Below are positions 1 through 6,155 of a stretch of DNA of 6,911 nucleotides, piece by piece. Under the pieces are notes generated by a model. The model saw only the letters and a list, made by a program, of their open reading frames with translations. It did no database searches and was not told the origin of the DNA. Each line of letters opens with the position of its first letter. Position 1 is the first letter of the stretch. Source of the stretch: Synergistales bacterium. GTDB taxonomy: Bacteria > Synergistota > Synergistia > Synergistales > 79-D21. The stretch is from NCBI GenBank assembly GCA_015657435.1, contig JADLKH010000005.1, positions 524,877 through 531,787 on the forward strand, written 5' to 3'. The position numbers were made by a program, and so were the translations under genes.

Positions 1-816
1 CCCGTGAGGAACAACTCCGCCGTAAGTGTCCACGATGATCTTTCGTCCAGTGAGCCCCGTATCCGCAAGGGGACCTCCCTGAACAAAGCGTCCGGTCGGG
101 TTGATCAGGATACGGGGTTTCCTCTCCCTCAAATGCGCCGGGATGGTCGGAAGAATGAGCCTTTCCACCAGGTCGGCTTCGATTTCCGCCTGATCGACCG
201 CGGGGTGATGCTGGGTCGACACCACCACGGTTTCGACACGCACGGGCTTATCCCCATGATATTCCACCGTCACCTGGGTCTTTCCGTCCGGGCGAAGGTA
301 AGGCAAGGTCTTTTCTTTCCTGAGGGAGGCCAGTCCCCTTGAAAGACGATGGGCCAAAGCAATGGGAAGCGGGAGGAATTCCTCCGTTTCGTTCGAAGCA
401 TAGCCGATCATCATGCCTTGGTCGCCGGCCCCGATACGGTCGATCTCCTCTTCGCTCATGTGGGATTCCCTGACCTCCAGGGCACGATCGACCCCCTGAG
501 CGATATCCTTGGACTGTTCGTCTATCGCAGTCAGGACAGCACAGGTGTCTCCGTCGAAACCGTATTTCGCCCTCGTGTATCCGATTTCCTTGACGATCTT
601 CCTGGCAAGGTTCGGGATATCGACATAACATTCCGTGGTGATCTGGCCCGCCACCATCACAAGACCGGTTGCCACCATGCATTCGCAGGCAACCCTCCCC
701 ATCGGATCTTCCTTCAGGATCGCATCGAGAACCCCATCGGAAATCTGGTCCGCGAGTTTGTCAGGATGTCCCTCCGTGACGGACTCGGAAGTAATGAAAC
801 TTTTCTCGTTAAGCAT
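1..816 (-). CDS. metK: S-adenosylmethionine synthetase (MetK), 3' end cut by window edge
   Basis: This gene makes S-adenosylmethionine from methionine and ATP (EC 2.5.1.6) in the cytoplasm, the methyl donor for the cell. The first 272 residues are visible; family members have about 385-400, so roughly the last third lies beyond the left edge. The protein opens [20 protein letters not shown], the family N-terminus, with H17 and D19 in the GHPDK motif that contacts ATP phosphates and Mg. [12 protein letters not shown] at 129-140 is the MetK signature loop, and [14 protein letters not shown] at 254-267 precedes the second signature, which is missing here. The ATG at 816 is chosen because it gives the canonical N-terminus; a GAGGGGG stretch 12 bases upstream is a usable but distant ribosome site. 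A terminator-like hairpin lies just upstream (836-877), suggesting control by attenuation. Identity is near certain. Confidence 0.97.
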   Translation of the reverse strand, partial: MLNEKSFITSESVTEGHPDKLADQISDGVLDAILKEDPMGRVACECMVATGLVMVAGQITTECYVDIPNLARKIVKEIGYTRAKYGFDGDTCAVLTAIDEQSKDIAQGVDRALEVRESHMSEEEIDRIGAGDQGMMIGYASNETEEFLPLPIALAHRLSRGLASLRKEKTLPYLRPDGKTQVTVEYHGDKPVRVETVVVSTQHHPAVDQAEIEADLVERLILPTIPAHLRERKPRILINPTGRFVQGGPLADTGLTGRKIIVDTYGGVVPHG

Positions 817-835
817 AGACCCGTTGCACCCCCTC

Positions 836-877
836 AAAAAAGTAGCCCTCCCCCGTGTCCTTCTCGGGGTCAAGGGC
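836..877 (-). terminator. Intrinsic terminator or attenuator in the metK leader
   Basis: On the minus strand, GCCCT (877-873) pairs with AGGGC (849-845), and CCCCG (869-865) pairs with CGGGG (855-851). This makes a 10-bp GC-rich stem with a small 3x1 internal loop and a 9-base apical loop, followed after TAC by six T residues (841-836). This is the form of a Rho-independent terminator. It follows the GNAT stop by about 60 bases but ends only 20 bases before the metK ATG, leaving no room for a separate metK promoter. The arm segment GACCC (871-867) could instead pair with GGGTC (822-818), next to the start codon, giving a competing fold. The hairpin is seen directly; regulation is inferred. 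It does not match any SAM or SAH riboswitch class I can recognise by eye. Confidence 0.7.
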
Positions 878-936
878 AATGAAACCGTTCCGGAAAAGCG
901 ACCGATCTGTCCCCTTCTCCCTCAAGTTCGGGATCC

Positions 937-1362
937 CTAGGAATATTCTATCGGACAACGAAGGAGCATCAGGAGTCCCTCCTTCGGTTCGAAACCAAGC
1001 TGCGCCAAAAATGGAGCCAACTCGCTCGTGTATGTGACGACCAGGGGAATCTCACGCAGGGCCGGATGCTCCACGGCATAGCGGATCAACGCCGTACCCA
1101 GTCCTTTTCCCTGGTGATCCGGATGCACGAGGACATCCCAAAGAGAGGCCCTGAACACAAAATCGGTCAAGATGCGACAAAATGCAACAAGCTTCCCTTC
1201 ATGTCTTGCCGAAAAACAGATGCTGGTTCCGGCAAGCATGCGCTCAATCTGATCCAGGGACCGACTCCGCCCCCACCGCGTGAAGCGATAGAGGTCCTGA
1301 AGTTCGTCCGCCTTGACCGCCAGTTTGCTGTCGTAAAAAAGAGTACCTTTCTCCAGAAACAT
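937..1362 (-). CDS. GNAT-family N-acetyltransferase
   Basis: A 141-residue single-domain GNAT acetyltransferase, which would transfer an acetyl group from acetyl-CoA to an amine; the substrate cannot be read from the sequence. The acetyl-CoA pyrophosphate-binding motif A is clear: a beta strand and WDVLVHPDHQGKGLGTALI at 75-93, with Q84-G-K-G-L-G89 as the Q/R-x-x-G-x-G/A core. GKLVAFCRILTD (56-67) is the preceding beta strand, and the C-terminal part (PLVVTYTSELAPFLAQLGF, 106-124) fits motif B. The overall pattern resembles the small Ycf52-like GNAT proteins of cyanobacteria and plastids. The ATG start has an AAGAGAG-like ribosome site a few bases upstream. The upstream small gene stops 11 bases before the ATG, which implies co-transcription with it and the DUF3084 gene. 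The family call is solid; the biological role is unknown. Confidence 0.9.
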   Translation of the reverse strand: MFLEKGTLFYDSKLAVKADELQDLYRFTRWGRSRSLDQIERMLAGTSICFSARHEGKLVAFCRILTDFVFRASLWDVLVHPDHQGKGLGTALIRYAVEHPALREIPLVVTYTSELAPFLAQLGFEPKEGLLMLLRCPIEYS

Positions 1363-1373
1363 CCGGCTCTCTT

Positions 1374-1591
1374 TTATTTAACGCCGACGGGATCGCTACT
1401 GCAGGCGAAGGACATCCCGCCTAGAATGCGACGAAGATCTCCTCCACGTGCATCCGCACTGACGGAAAGCTGTAGGACCTGGCCTGTTCCACAGCTTTCG
1501 CAAATCCAGGTCGCACGGGCCATCCCGTCGCTATCGGGGTGCCCGGCAATATCTTGACGCTGCCGCAAACTTGACATGCCACGATCAACAT
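1374..1591 (-). pseudogene. Small zinc-ribbon protein, apparently split by a frameshift
   Basis: The gene seems to start at the ATG at 1591, seven bases after a good AGGAAGG ribosome site and 30 bases after the DUF3084 stop. That frame reads MLIVACQVCGSVKILPGTP, with a CxxCG knuckle, and remains open for 56 codons to a stop at 1421. The neighbouring frame carries a second knuckle, TWICESCGTGQVLQL (codons near 1511-1467), then ARGGDLRRILGGMSF, and stops at 1374, 11 bases before the GNAT start. Joining the two frames near 1520-1545 gives a two-knuckle zinc ribbon of about 70 residues with spacing usual for such proteins. One missing base would explain it, either as a real mutation or a sequencing error. 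Alternatives are an intact 56-residue protein (1591-1421, good third-position GC) or an 80-residue protein from a TTG at 1616 that lacks a ribosome site. Function unknown. Confidence 0.5.
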
Positions 1592-1598
1592 CCTCGAT

Positions 1599-1605
1599 CC
1601 TTCCT
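1599..1605 (-). promoter_or_regulatory. Ribosome binding site of the small zinc-ribbon gene
   Basis: AGGAAGG on the minus strand, seven bases before the ATG at 1591. It decides the start: the TTG at 1616, which would open the other frame, has no comparable site upstream. This supports translation beginning in the frame that carries the CQVCG knuckle. Confidence 0.55.
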
Positions 1606-1620
1606 CTCTCTGGCAAAGGC

Positions 1621-2823
1621 TCAGGAAGACGGCTTCAGGATTATTTTAACCCGAACCGGGCCTTCGCTAAAAACATCTTCTTCCGCCTCCACGACAATCG
1701 TGGTGGGGGCCTCGATTTCCGTCATCTTCTCGACCGACCCGTAGAAATCTCCCGCAGAAAGGTTCCCGACGGTTCCTCTCAGAGGATCCGGAATAACCCC
1801 TTCTTTCACTGAAAGCGTGTTGACTTCCCTCAAAAGAACGAACAGTTCCCTCTCGGCATCTTCCCTCTTAAGCGCAACTGCAATTCTTTTCTTCCCGAGC
1901 ACCTGTCCCTTCCGGAAAACCAGCCGGCTTTCCTGGGATTCCAGTGAAACGAGAACGGGTTCTTCACGAACCGCATTCGATCCCGCGACAAGCCGTAACA
2001 CCAGACGTTCCGCCTTGCCCGTAAACGGATCGGGATTTTCAAGTTCGTTCTCCGTTTCGGAAAGGATGCGGACTTGCTCCGGTTTGAGGCCGGAACGCAG
2101 CGCAAGCTCGACACGGGCTTGCTCTACAAGCGTCTTAAGGGCTTGCTTCACCGCCTCCTTGCCGCTTTTTGCAGGCAGCGGAACCTGCCCAAGGACTTCT
2201 TTCGCCAGAACAATAATTCTTCCCTCCCGGACCTGCTCGAGTCCCTTCTTGAGGGATTCCATCTCCGAGCGAAGGCTGGCGACCGATTTTTCCAGAGAAG
2301 CCCGCTTTGCCTCCAGCCCCTTCAGTTCGCCTTCAAGGCGCACTCGTTCCGCCTCTACGGCCTCCGATCTGTCGGCCTGAACCTTCAGGTCTTTCCGGCT
2401 CTGGGCCAATTGTGCGAGAACCGCTTCAAACTTATCCTGAGCGGCTTTCAACTCAGATTGCTTTTTTTGAAGGTCCTCCTGGCTGGCAAAGAGCTTGAAC
2501 TCCATTTCCTGCAGTTCCTGACGGCTTCCCTGAAGCTGCGAAGTCAACTGGGTAATCTGCCTTTGGACGAATTTCATGCTGAAAAGCGCCGTCCTCACCG
2601 TTTCGGAAGTCATGGACAAAAACCAGAGGGTGACAACCGTAATGAGGATTCCGGTCAGAACAGTGATGAAGGAGGAAGTATAACGGGGTCGAAGTCCAAA
2701 AAGGGAAATCCGTCTCTTGCCGATTCTCATCCCGACGACATCGCCAACATAGGCCACAATGGCACTGGCCCCAATGAGAGACAGGATCAGCATCCAATTG
2801 AGCTCTGAAAGGAAGTCCTGCAA
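1621..2823 (-). CDS. DUF3084-domain membrane coiled-coil protein
   Basis: A 400-residue protein of the uncharacterised DUF3084 family. Two hydrophobic segments (about 11-31 and 52-71) flank a short basic loop containing KRRISLFGLRPRYTS (36-50), the most conserved part of the family. A long heptad-like, Glu/Lys/Gln/Leu-rich region (about 83-205) should form a coiled coil. A C-terminal globular part (about 206-400) includes GVIPDPLRGTVGNLSAGDFY (342-361). It is probably anchored in the inner membrane; which side the coiled coil faces cannot be told. The start is a TTG at 2823 with GAGG eight bases upstream; the next candidate, the ATG for M11, would cut into the first hydrophobic segment. It is the first gene of a tight block with the small zinc ribbon and the GNAT gene. 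A cell-envelope role is only a guess from its architecture. Confidence 0.9.
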   Translation of the reverse strand: MQDFLSELNWMLILSLIGASAIVAYVGDVVGMRIGKRRISLFGLRPRYTSSFITVLTGILITVVTLWFLSMTSETVRTALFSMKFVQRQITQLTSQLQGSRQELQEMEFKLFASQEDLQKKQSELKAAQDKFEAVLAQLAQSRKDLKVQADRSEAVEAERVRLEGELKGLEAKRASLEKSVASLRSEMESLKKGLEQVREGRIIVLAKEVLGQVPLPAKSGKEAVKQALKTLVEQARVELALRSGLKPEQVRILSETENELENPDPFTGKAERLVLRLVAGSNAVREEPVLVSLESQESRLVFRKGQVLGKKRIAVALKREDAERELFVLLREVNTLSVKEGVIPDPLRGTVGNLSAGDFYGSVEKMTEIEAPTTIVVEAEEDVFSEGPVRVKIILKPSS

Positions 2824-2883
2824 TTTCCCGTCCTCTTTCCCTCTTTGGTTTTCCTTTTTTTCCGGTTTTCGAAACGGCTCAAG

Positions 2884-2925
2884 CCTACCATAAAAACTCA
2901 GTGATGCAAATCGGTAGGATCACTG
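2884..2925. repeat. Two interleaved inverted repeats upstream of the DUF3084 gene
   Basis: Read on the minus strand the order is CAGTGAT (2925-2919), CCTACC (2918-2913), GATTTGC, ATCACTG (2905-2899), AGTTTTTAT, GGTAGG (2889-2884). The first and third blocks are perfect 7-bp complements, and the second and last are perfect 6-bp complements. The two stems interlock, so they either form an H-type pseudoknot or exclude each other. The 7-bp stem is followed by AGTTTTT, which resembles a weak terminator. It sits about 60 bases before the DUF3084 start, after the lysine transaminase terminator, and could be a leader element, a second terminator or a protein-binding site. Confidence 0.5.
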
Positions 2926-2939
2926 GCCTTCGTCAGGAC

Positions 2940-2961
2940 AAAAAAGGGGAGACGGTCTCCC
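2940..2961 (-). terminator. Rho-independent terminator of the lysine transaminase gene
   Basis: On the minus strand GGGAGA (2961-2956), loop CCG, TCTCCC (2952-2947), then C and six T residues (2945-2940). An alternative fold extends the stem with the upstream GGGGA. It begins 37 bases after the transaminase stop codon, so it probably ends that transcript and separates it from the DUF3084 block. Confidence 0.85.
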
Positions 2962-2998
2962 GTCCCCCCTGCTCTTCGATTGCGGATCGACGTGGTGT

Positions 2999-4387
2999 TT
3001 AGCAGCAGCAGCAGCAACCCTTGGCCTTTTTAAGAGCCTTTCGGACGATCTCAAGCCCTTTGTCGAGATCTCCCGTGGGGACGTTGAGCGCCGGGCGGAA
3101 GCGGATCGACTGGGTGCTGCAGGGCAGGATCAGCATCTTTTCATCCCAGCAGGCATGAAGGACCTTGTCCCGAAGATCATGCGTCACGAGGTCGAATGCG
3201 CACATCAGTCCCTTGCCGCGGGTGTTGCGAACCATATCGGGGAACTCCTTCTGTATCTCAAACAACCCGTTGAGAAGGTGCGGGCCTGCGACGTTGCTGA
3301 CGTAGTCGAGGATCTTCTCCTCTCGGTAGATCTCGAGATAGCGCTGCGCCCTCACCATGTCGACGACGTTGCCGCCCCAGGTCGAGTTGATCCGGCTGGA
3401 AACCGTGAAGCAGTTCTCTTCCAACTCATCAAACCGGGGACCCGCCACGAAACCGCAGATCTGGGCCTTCTTGCCGAAGCTGAAGATATCGGGCTTGACC
3501 GGGGTATGATGCTCCCAGGCCCACATTTTGCCGGTAATGCCCATGCCGCACTGGACTTCATCGAAGATCAGGACGATCTCGTTTTCGTCGCAGATCTGGC
3601 GCAGCTGCTTGAAGAATTCGGTCCGGAACTGGTTGTCCCCGCCTTCACCCTGGATCGTCTCGATGATGAGGGCGCAGATGTCGTCCGGGTTGTTCCAGAT
3701 CGCCTTCTTGATCTGGCTCACAGCCACTTCCTCAAGCCATTCCACGCTCGACAGGTTCTGCTCCAGCGGCCAGGAGATCTTCGGCGGGATGATGCGGGGC
3801 CAGTCGAACTTCGCAAAATACTGATACTTGTTGGGGTCATAGGTATTGGTGGTGGAGAGGGTGTATCCGCTCCGGCCATGGAACGCGTCTCGGAAATGAA
3901 TGACCTTCGTTCCCTTCCTGCCGTCGATGGCCTCCCCCTTGCCGATCTTGCCGGCTTTCATGAGTTTGCGGACCTTCCAGTCCATCGAGGTCTTGAAGGT
4001 GTTCTCCACCGCCAGGGTGCCGTAGTCGATGAAGAAGGTGTGATTGAAGCCCTCCGGCTTCGCCACTTCGTTGAAGGTTTTGATGAAATCGGCCATTTCC
4101 ATGGTATAGATGTCGGAACTCGCGACCTTGTTGATCGCGGCACGGAAGATCCGTTCCTTGAACTCGTCGGTGGTCAACATGGGATGATTCATCCCAAACG
4201 GAGCTGAAGCGAAGAAGGTGTAGAAATCCAGCCATTCCGCTCCATCCTTGATATTGACGATGTGGCTGCCCTTCGATTTCTCCATGTCGATGATGATATC
4301 GAAACCATCACGCAGGAGATTGCTCGCAATCGTCGGGAAAACCTCATCCGGGCTTACGCTGAAGTTACGGCCGCACGTGTAGGACAT
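2999..4387 (-). CDS. lat: L-lysine 6-transaminase with a pentacysteine C-terminus
   Basis: A 462-residue class III (fold type I) PLP aminotransferase closely resembling lysine epsilon-aminotransferase (EC 2.6.1.36). That enzyme moves the lysine side-chain amino group to 2-oxoglutarate, giving 2-aminoadipate 6-semialdehyde and glutamate. Visible landmarks are HFRDAFHGRSGYTLS (164-178), E243 in IIETIQGEGG (the position of the substrate-gating Glu in the Mycobacterium tuberculosis enzyme), D276 in FDEVQCGMG for the PLP ring nitrogen, SFGKKAQICG (303-312) with the Schiff-base lysine, and STWGGN (335-340). The ATG follows a perfect AAGGAGG by eight bases. The gene has its own putative promoter and terminator, and its codons are strongly biased to C/G-ending forms, suggesting high expression. 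No aminoadipate semialdehyde dehydrogenase is adjacent, so catabolic versus biosynthetic use is open. The oddity is the end, KKAKG followed by five Cys, beyond the expected end of the fold. Confidence 0.93.
   Translation of the reverse strand: MSYTCGRNFSVSPDEVFPTIASNLLRDGFDIIIDMEKSKGSHIVNIKDGAEWLDFYTFFASAPFGMNHPMLTTDEFKERIFRAAINKVASSDIYTMEMADFIKTFNEVAKPEGFNHTFFIDYGTLAVENTFKTSMDWKVRKLMKAGKIGKGEAIDGRKGTKVIHFRDAFHGRSGYTLSTTNTYDPNKYQYFAKFDWPRIIPPKISWPLEQNLSSVEWLEEVAVSQIKKAIWNNPDDICALIIETIQGEGGDNQFRTEFFKQLRQICDENEIVLIFDEVQCGMGITGKMWAWEHHTPVKPDIFSFGKKAQICGFVAGPRFDELEENCFTVSSRINSTWGGNVVDMVRAQRYLEIYREEKILDYVSNVAGPHLLNGLFEIQKEFPDMVRNTRGKGLMCAFDLVTHDLRDKVLHACWDEKMLILPCSTQSIRFRPALNVPTGDLDKGLEIVRKALKKAKGCCCCC
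3002..3016 (-). repeat. (TGC)5 trinucleotide run encoding five cysteines
   Basis: Five perfect TGC codons in a row immediately before the TAA stop of the lysine transaminase gene. A uniform codon run like this can change length by slippage, so the number of cysteines may vary between strains. The preceding residues KKAKG are basic and flexible. Confidence 0.9.
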
Positions 4388-4395
4388 TCCGTTTT

Positions 4396-4402
4396 CCTCC
4401 TT
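4396..4402 (-). promoter_or_regulatory. Consensus ribosome binding site of the lysine transaminase gene
   Basis: A perfect AAGGAGG on the minus strand, eight bases before the ATG at 4387. It is one of the two strongest sites in the window, with that of mreB, and supports high translation. Confidence 0.9.
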
Positions 4403-4443
4403 GTTGGGAATTTTGAAAATACACCATCCAACCCTGCTTGTTT

Positions 4444-4452
4444 ATTTTATCA
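4444..4452 (-). promoter_or_regulatory. Possible extended -10 promoter for the lysine transaminase gene
   Basis: TGATAAAAT on the minus strand matches an extended -10 element (TGn plus TAAAAT, five of six to TATAAT) in an AT-rich gap. I see no good -35 at 16-18 bases, which fits an extended -10 type. It would give a 5' leader of about 50 bases. Weakly supported on sequence alone. Confidence 0.35.
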
Positions 4453-4531
4453 CGACCATTGTGAACTAGTCTAGGGTCTCAGGTTATTTTCTGCAAGGAG
4501 TATTTTCCAGACATTTCCATACAAATTACAA

Positions 4532-5011
4532 CTATTGGGTGTTTTTTGGAAACACGTTCTCTCTTCCCTTGTCGCCTTGAGCGGTCCCGGAAACCAAAGG
4601 GACTGGCCTTTCCTCCAACATCACGGAGTCGATCCAGCCCCCGGCATGTTCCTTTCCCTCCCCGATTCCGGGACAAAACACCCCTTCCCGCTCCCAATCT
4701 CCCCTGCTTTTCAGGATCCGCAACCAGAACGGATAGGTCCGACATTGGGCTGGCCTGAGGGGGTACACCCGGCAACGGGAGGTATCCCAATCATAGAAGA
4801 CGCATTCTCCTCGTGCGCCATCCTTGAGAACCAGGTGATCACCTTCCCTCGTTACGTAACGGCGCAAAAAGTCCTTTGACGACAAACCTAGAAAATCCCC
4901 CATCACGTCCGCCTCATGCTCCGTTAAGCTTACGATTCCGGGCCTCCGGCAGCAACGCCCGCAGTGCATGCATGAAAATAATAAACCGTTTGAATACCAG
5001 GGTTTATTCAT
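4532..5011 (-). CDS. YkgJ/UPF0153-family cysteine-cluster protein
   Basis: A 159-residue protein of the YkgJ-type cysteine-cluster family, thought to bind a metal or Fe-S centre; its biochemical role is not settled. The N-terminus has CMHCGRCC (C14, C17, C20, C21), followed by a helical part with LTEHEADVMGDFLGL (29-43). Next come GECVFYD (C70), RCRVYPLRPAQCRTYPFW (79-96, with C80 and C90) and FCPG (C113). This Cys order and the YPxRPxQCRxYPFW block are the family hallmark, and all expected cysteines are present, so it should be functional. The tail beyond about 120 has no recognisable motif. The ATG at 5011 has a modest GTGAG ribosome site; no stronger alternative start preserves the CxxCGxCC motif. 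It lies 36 bases after mreB and is probably co-transcribed with it. A link to cell shape is not implied. Confidence 0.9.
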   Translation of the reverse strand: MNKPWYSNGLLFSCMHCGRCCRRPGIVSLTEHEADVMGDFLGLSSKDFLRRYVTREGDHLVLKDGARGECVFYDWDTSRCRVYPLRPAQCRTYPFWLRILKSRGDWEREGVFCPGIGEGKEHAGGWIDSVMLEERPVPLVSGTAQGDKGRENVFPKNTQ

Positions 5012-5047
5012 GCCGGCTCACTTTCGTCACTCCACAATGTCCGTCCT

Positions 5048-6100
5048 TCAGCGTCCCCTCAGCAACCCCTTCCGGATAACGGAAAGGATTGCGCCCGAGG
5101 CCTTGAGCTGATCCAGCGAATCCAGGGCCTTTCCCGTTCCGAGAGCCACGCACTCCAGCGGGTGTTCGGCGACGTGGCACGGCATCGCCGTTTCCTCGGA
5201 AACGCGTTCGGCAAGATCCCTGAGGAGCGCCCCGCCGCCCGTCAGCCAGATGCCCCTGTCGATGATGTCCGCGGAAAGCTCGGGCGGCGTGATTTCGAGG
5301 ATTCTACGGATCCCTGCTATGATTGCGTTGACCGGCTCCTCGATCGCCCTGGCCACCATCGAACTGGTGACCTCGATCTGTCTCGGGAGCCCCTGAATGA
5401 GATCTCGCCCCTTGATGATCTGGGTTTCCTCTTCGTCATGGGGTTTAACCTTGCATGTCCCGATGTTGATCTTGAGCGCCTCCGCTGTTTGTTCTCCAAT
5501 CGCGAGGTTAAACTCTTTCTTGATGTGTCGAGCGATCGCCTCGTCGAACTCATCACCACCGATACGGAGAGACTCGGCAACAACGACTCCGCCGAGCGAA
5601 ATCACCGCGACATCGGTTGTCCCTCCGCCGATGTCGACAATCATGTTCCCGCGGGGCTCGGCCACTTCAAGGTCGGCCCCGATCGCAGCCGCCATGGCTT
5701 CTTCGATCAGGAAGGCCTCCCTTGACCCGACTTCGATGGCGGCTTCCAGGACCGCTCTTTTCTCAACGTCGGTCGCTCCGGAAGGAACGCAGACCATGAC
5801 GCGATGCTTGAAAAGGGAGCCCATTTTCAACGTCGAGGAGACCTTGTTCAGGAAGTGCCTCAACATGGCCTCGGTCATCGTGTAATTCGCGATCACTCCA
5901 TCCCTCAGGGGCCGTACCGCCACGACATGGCCGGGTGTCCGGCCAAGCATCCGCTTAGCTTCTTCTCCAACGGCCAGCACTTTTCCGTTGTTTTGGTCAA
6001 TCGCGACAACCGAGGGCTCCCTGAGAATGACCCCTTTGCCTCTAAGAAAGATGAGAACGGTCGCCGTCCCCAAATCGATGCCGATGTCTTTTCCCAGCAA
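5048..6100 (-). CDS. mreB: Rod-shape determining actin homologue MreB
   Basis: MreB is a bacterial actin that polymerises with ATP under the inner membrane and guides lateral cell-wall synthesis. The 350-residue length fits the family (about 335-350). The actin-fold nucleotide motifs are all visible: phosphate 1 GIDLGTAT (7-14), the LIEEAMAAAIG segment with the likely catalytic Glu (131-141), phosphate 2 IVDIGGGTTDVAV (154-166) and the adenosine motif WLTGGGALLRDL (285-296). The start chosen is the TTG at 6100, giving LGKDIGIDLG at the N-terminus as in other MreB proteins, nine bases after a perfect AAGGAGG. The frame stays open upstream to 6247, but that part overlaps truA and is Arg-rich non-MreB sequence. 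Unlike the common mreB-mreC-mreD order, the next gene is a YkgJ-family gene, so this may be a lone or second mreB copy. Confidence 0.96.
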   Translation of the reverse strand: MLGKDIGIDLGTATVLIFLRGKGVILREPSVVAIDQNNGKVLAVGEEAKRMLGRTPGHVVAVRPLRDGVIANYTMTEAMLRHFLNKVSSTLKMGSLFKHRVMVCVPSGATDVEKRAVLEAAIEVGSREAFLIEEAMAAAIGADLEVAEPRGNMIVDIGGGTTDVAVISLGGVVVAESLRIGGDEFDEAIARHIKKEFNLAIGEQTAEALKINIGTCKVKPHDEEETQIIKGRDLIQGLPRQIEVTSSMVARAIEEPVNAIIAGIRRILEITPPELSADIIDRGIWLTGGGALLRDLAERVSEETAMPCHVAEHPLECVALGTGKALDSLDQLKASGAILSVIRKGLLRGR

Positions 6101-6109
6101 GTCCGATAA

Positions 6110-6116
6110 CCTCCTT
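6110..6116 (-). promoter_or_regulatory. Consensus ribosome binding site that fixes the mreB TTG start
   Basis: A perfect AAGGAGG on the minus strand, nine bases before the TTG at 6100, in the gap between truA and mreB. There is no ATG or GTG in frame near it, so TTG is the likely start. Confidence 0.9.
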
Positions 6117-6155
6117 GTGGTTCTTCTCTCCAATGGCCTGGCCCTTATGAGTTTA

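Noticed and set aside
248..682. 144-codon minus-strand open frame within metK
   Set aside because: It lies in a different frame from the clear MetK sequence and is very rich in Arg, Gly and Cys, as expected of an out-of-frame reading.
817..936. Known SAM or SAH riboswitch upstream of metK
   Set aside because: I could not see the conserved core of SAM-I, SAM-II, SAM-III or SAH aptamers. Only the terminator-like hairpin and weak alternative pairings are supportable by eye.
1374..1616. Single 80-residue protein from the TTG at 1616
   Set aside because: No ribosome site precedes the TTG and the first 30 residues are Arg/Asp-rich without a zinc knuckle. The ATG at 1591 in the other frame is better placed. 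Kept only as an alternative.
2074..2808. 244-codon open frame on the plus strand
   Set aside because: Antisense to the DUF3084 coiled-coil gene; no motif and low-complexity composition.
3155..4207. 350-codon open frame on the plus strand
   Set aside because: It is exactly antisense to the lysine transaminase gene. Its Asp/Leu/Val-rich composition is what the complement of strongly C/G-ending codons produces, and it shows no recognisable domain.
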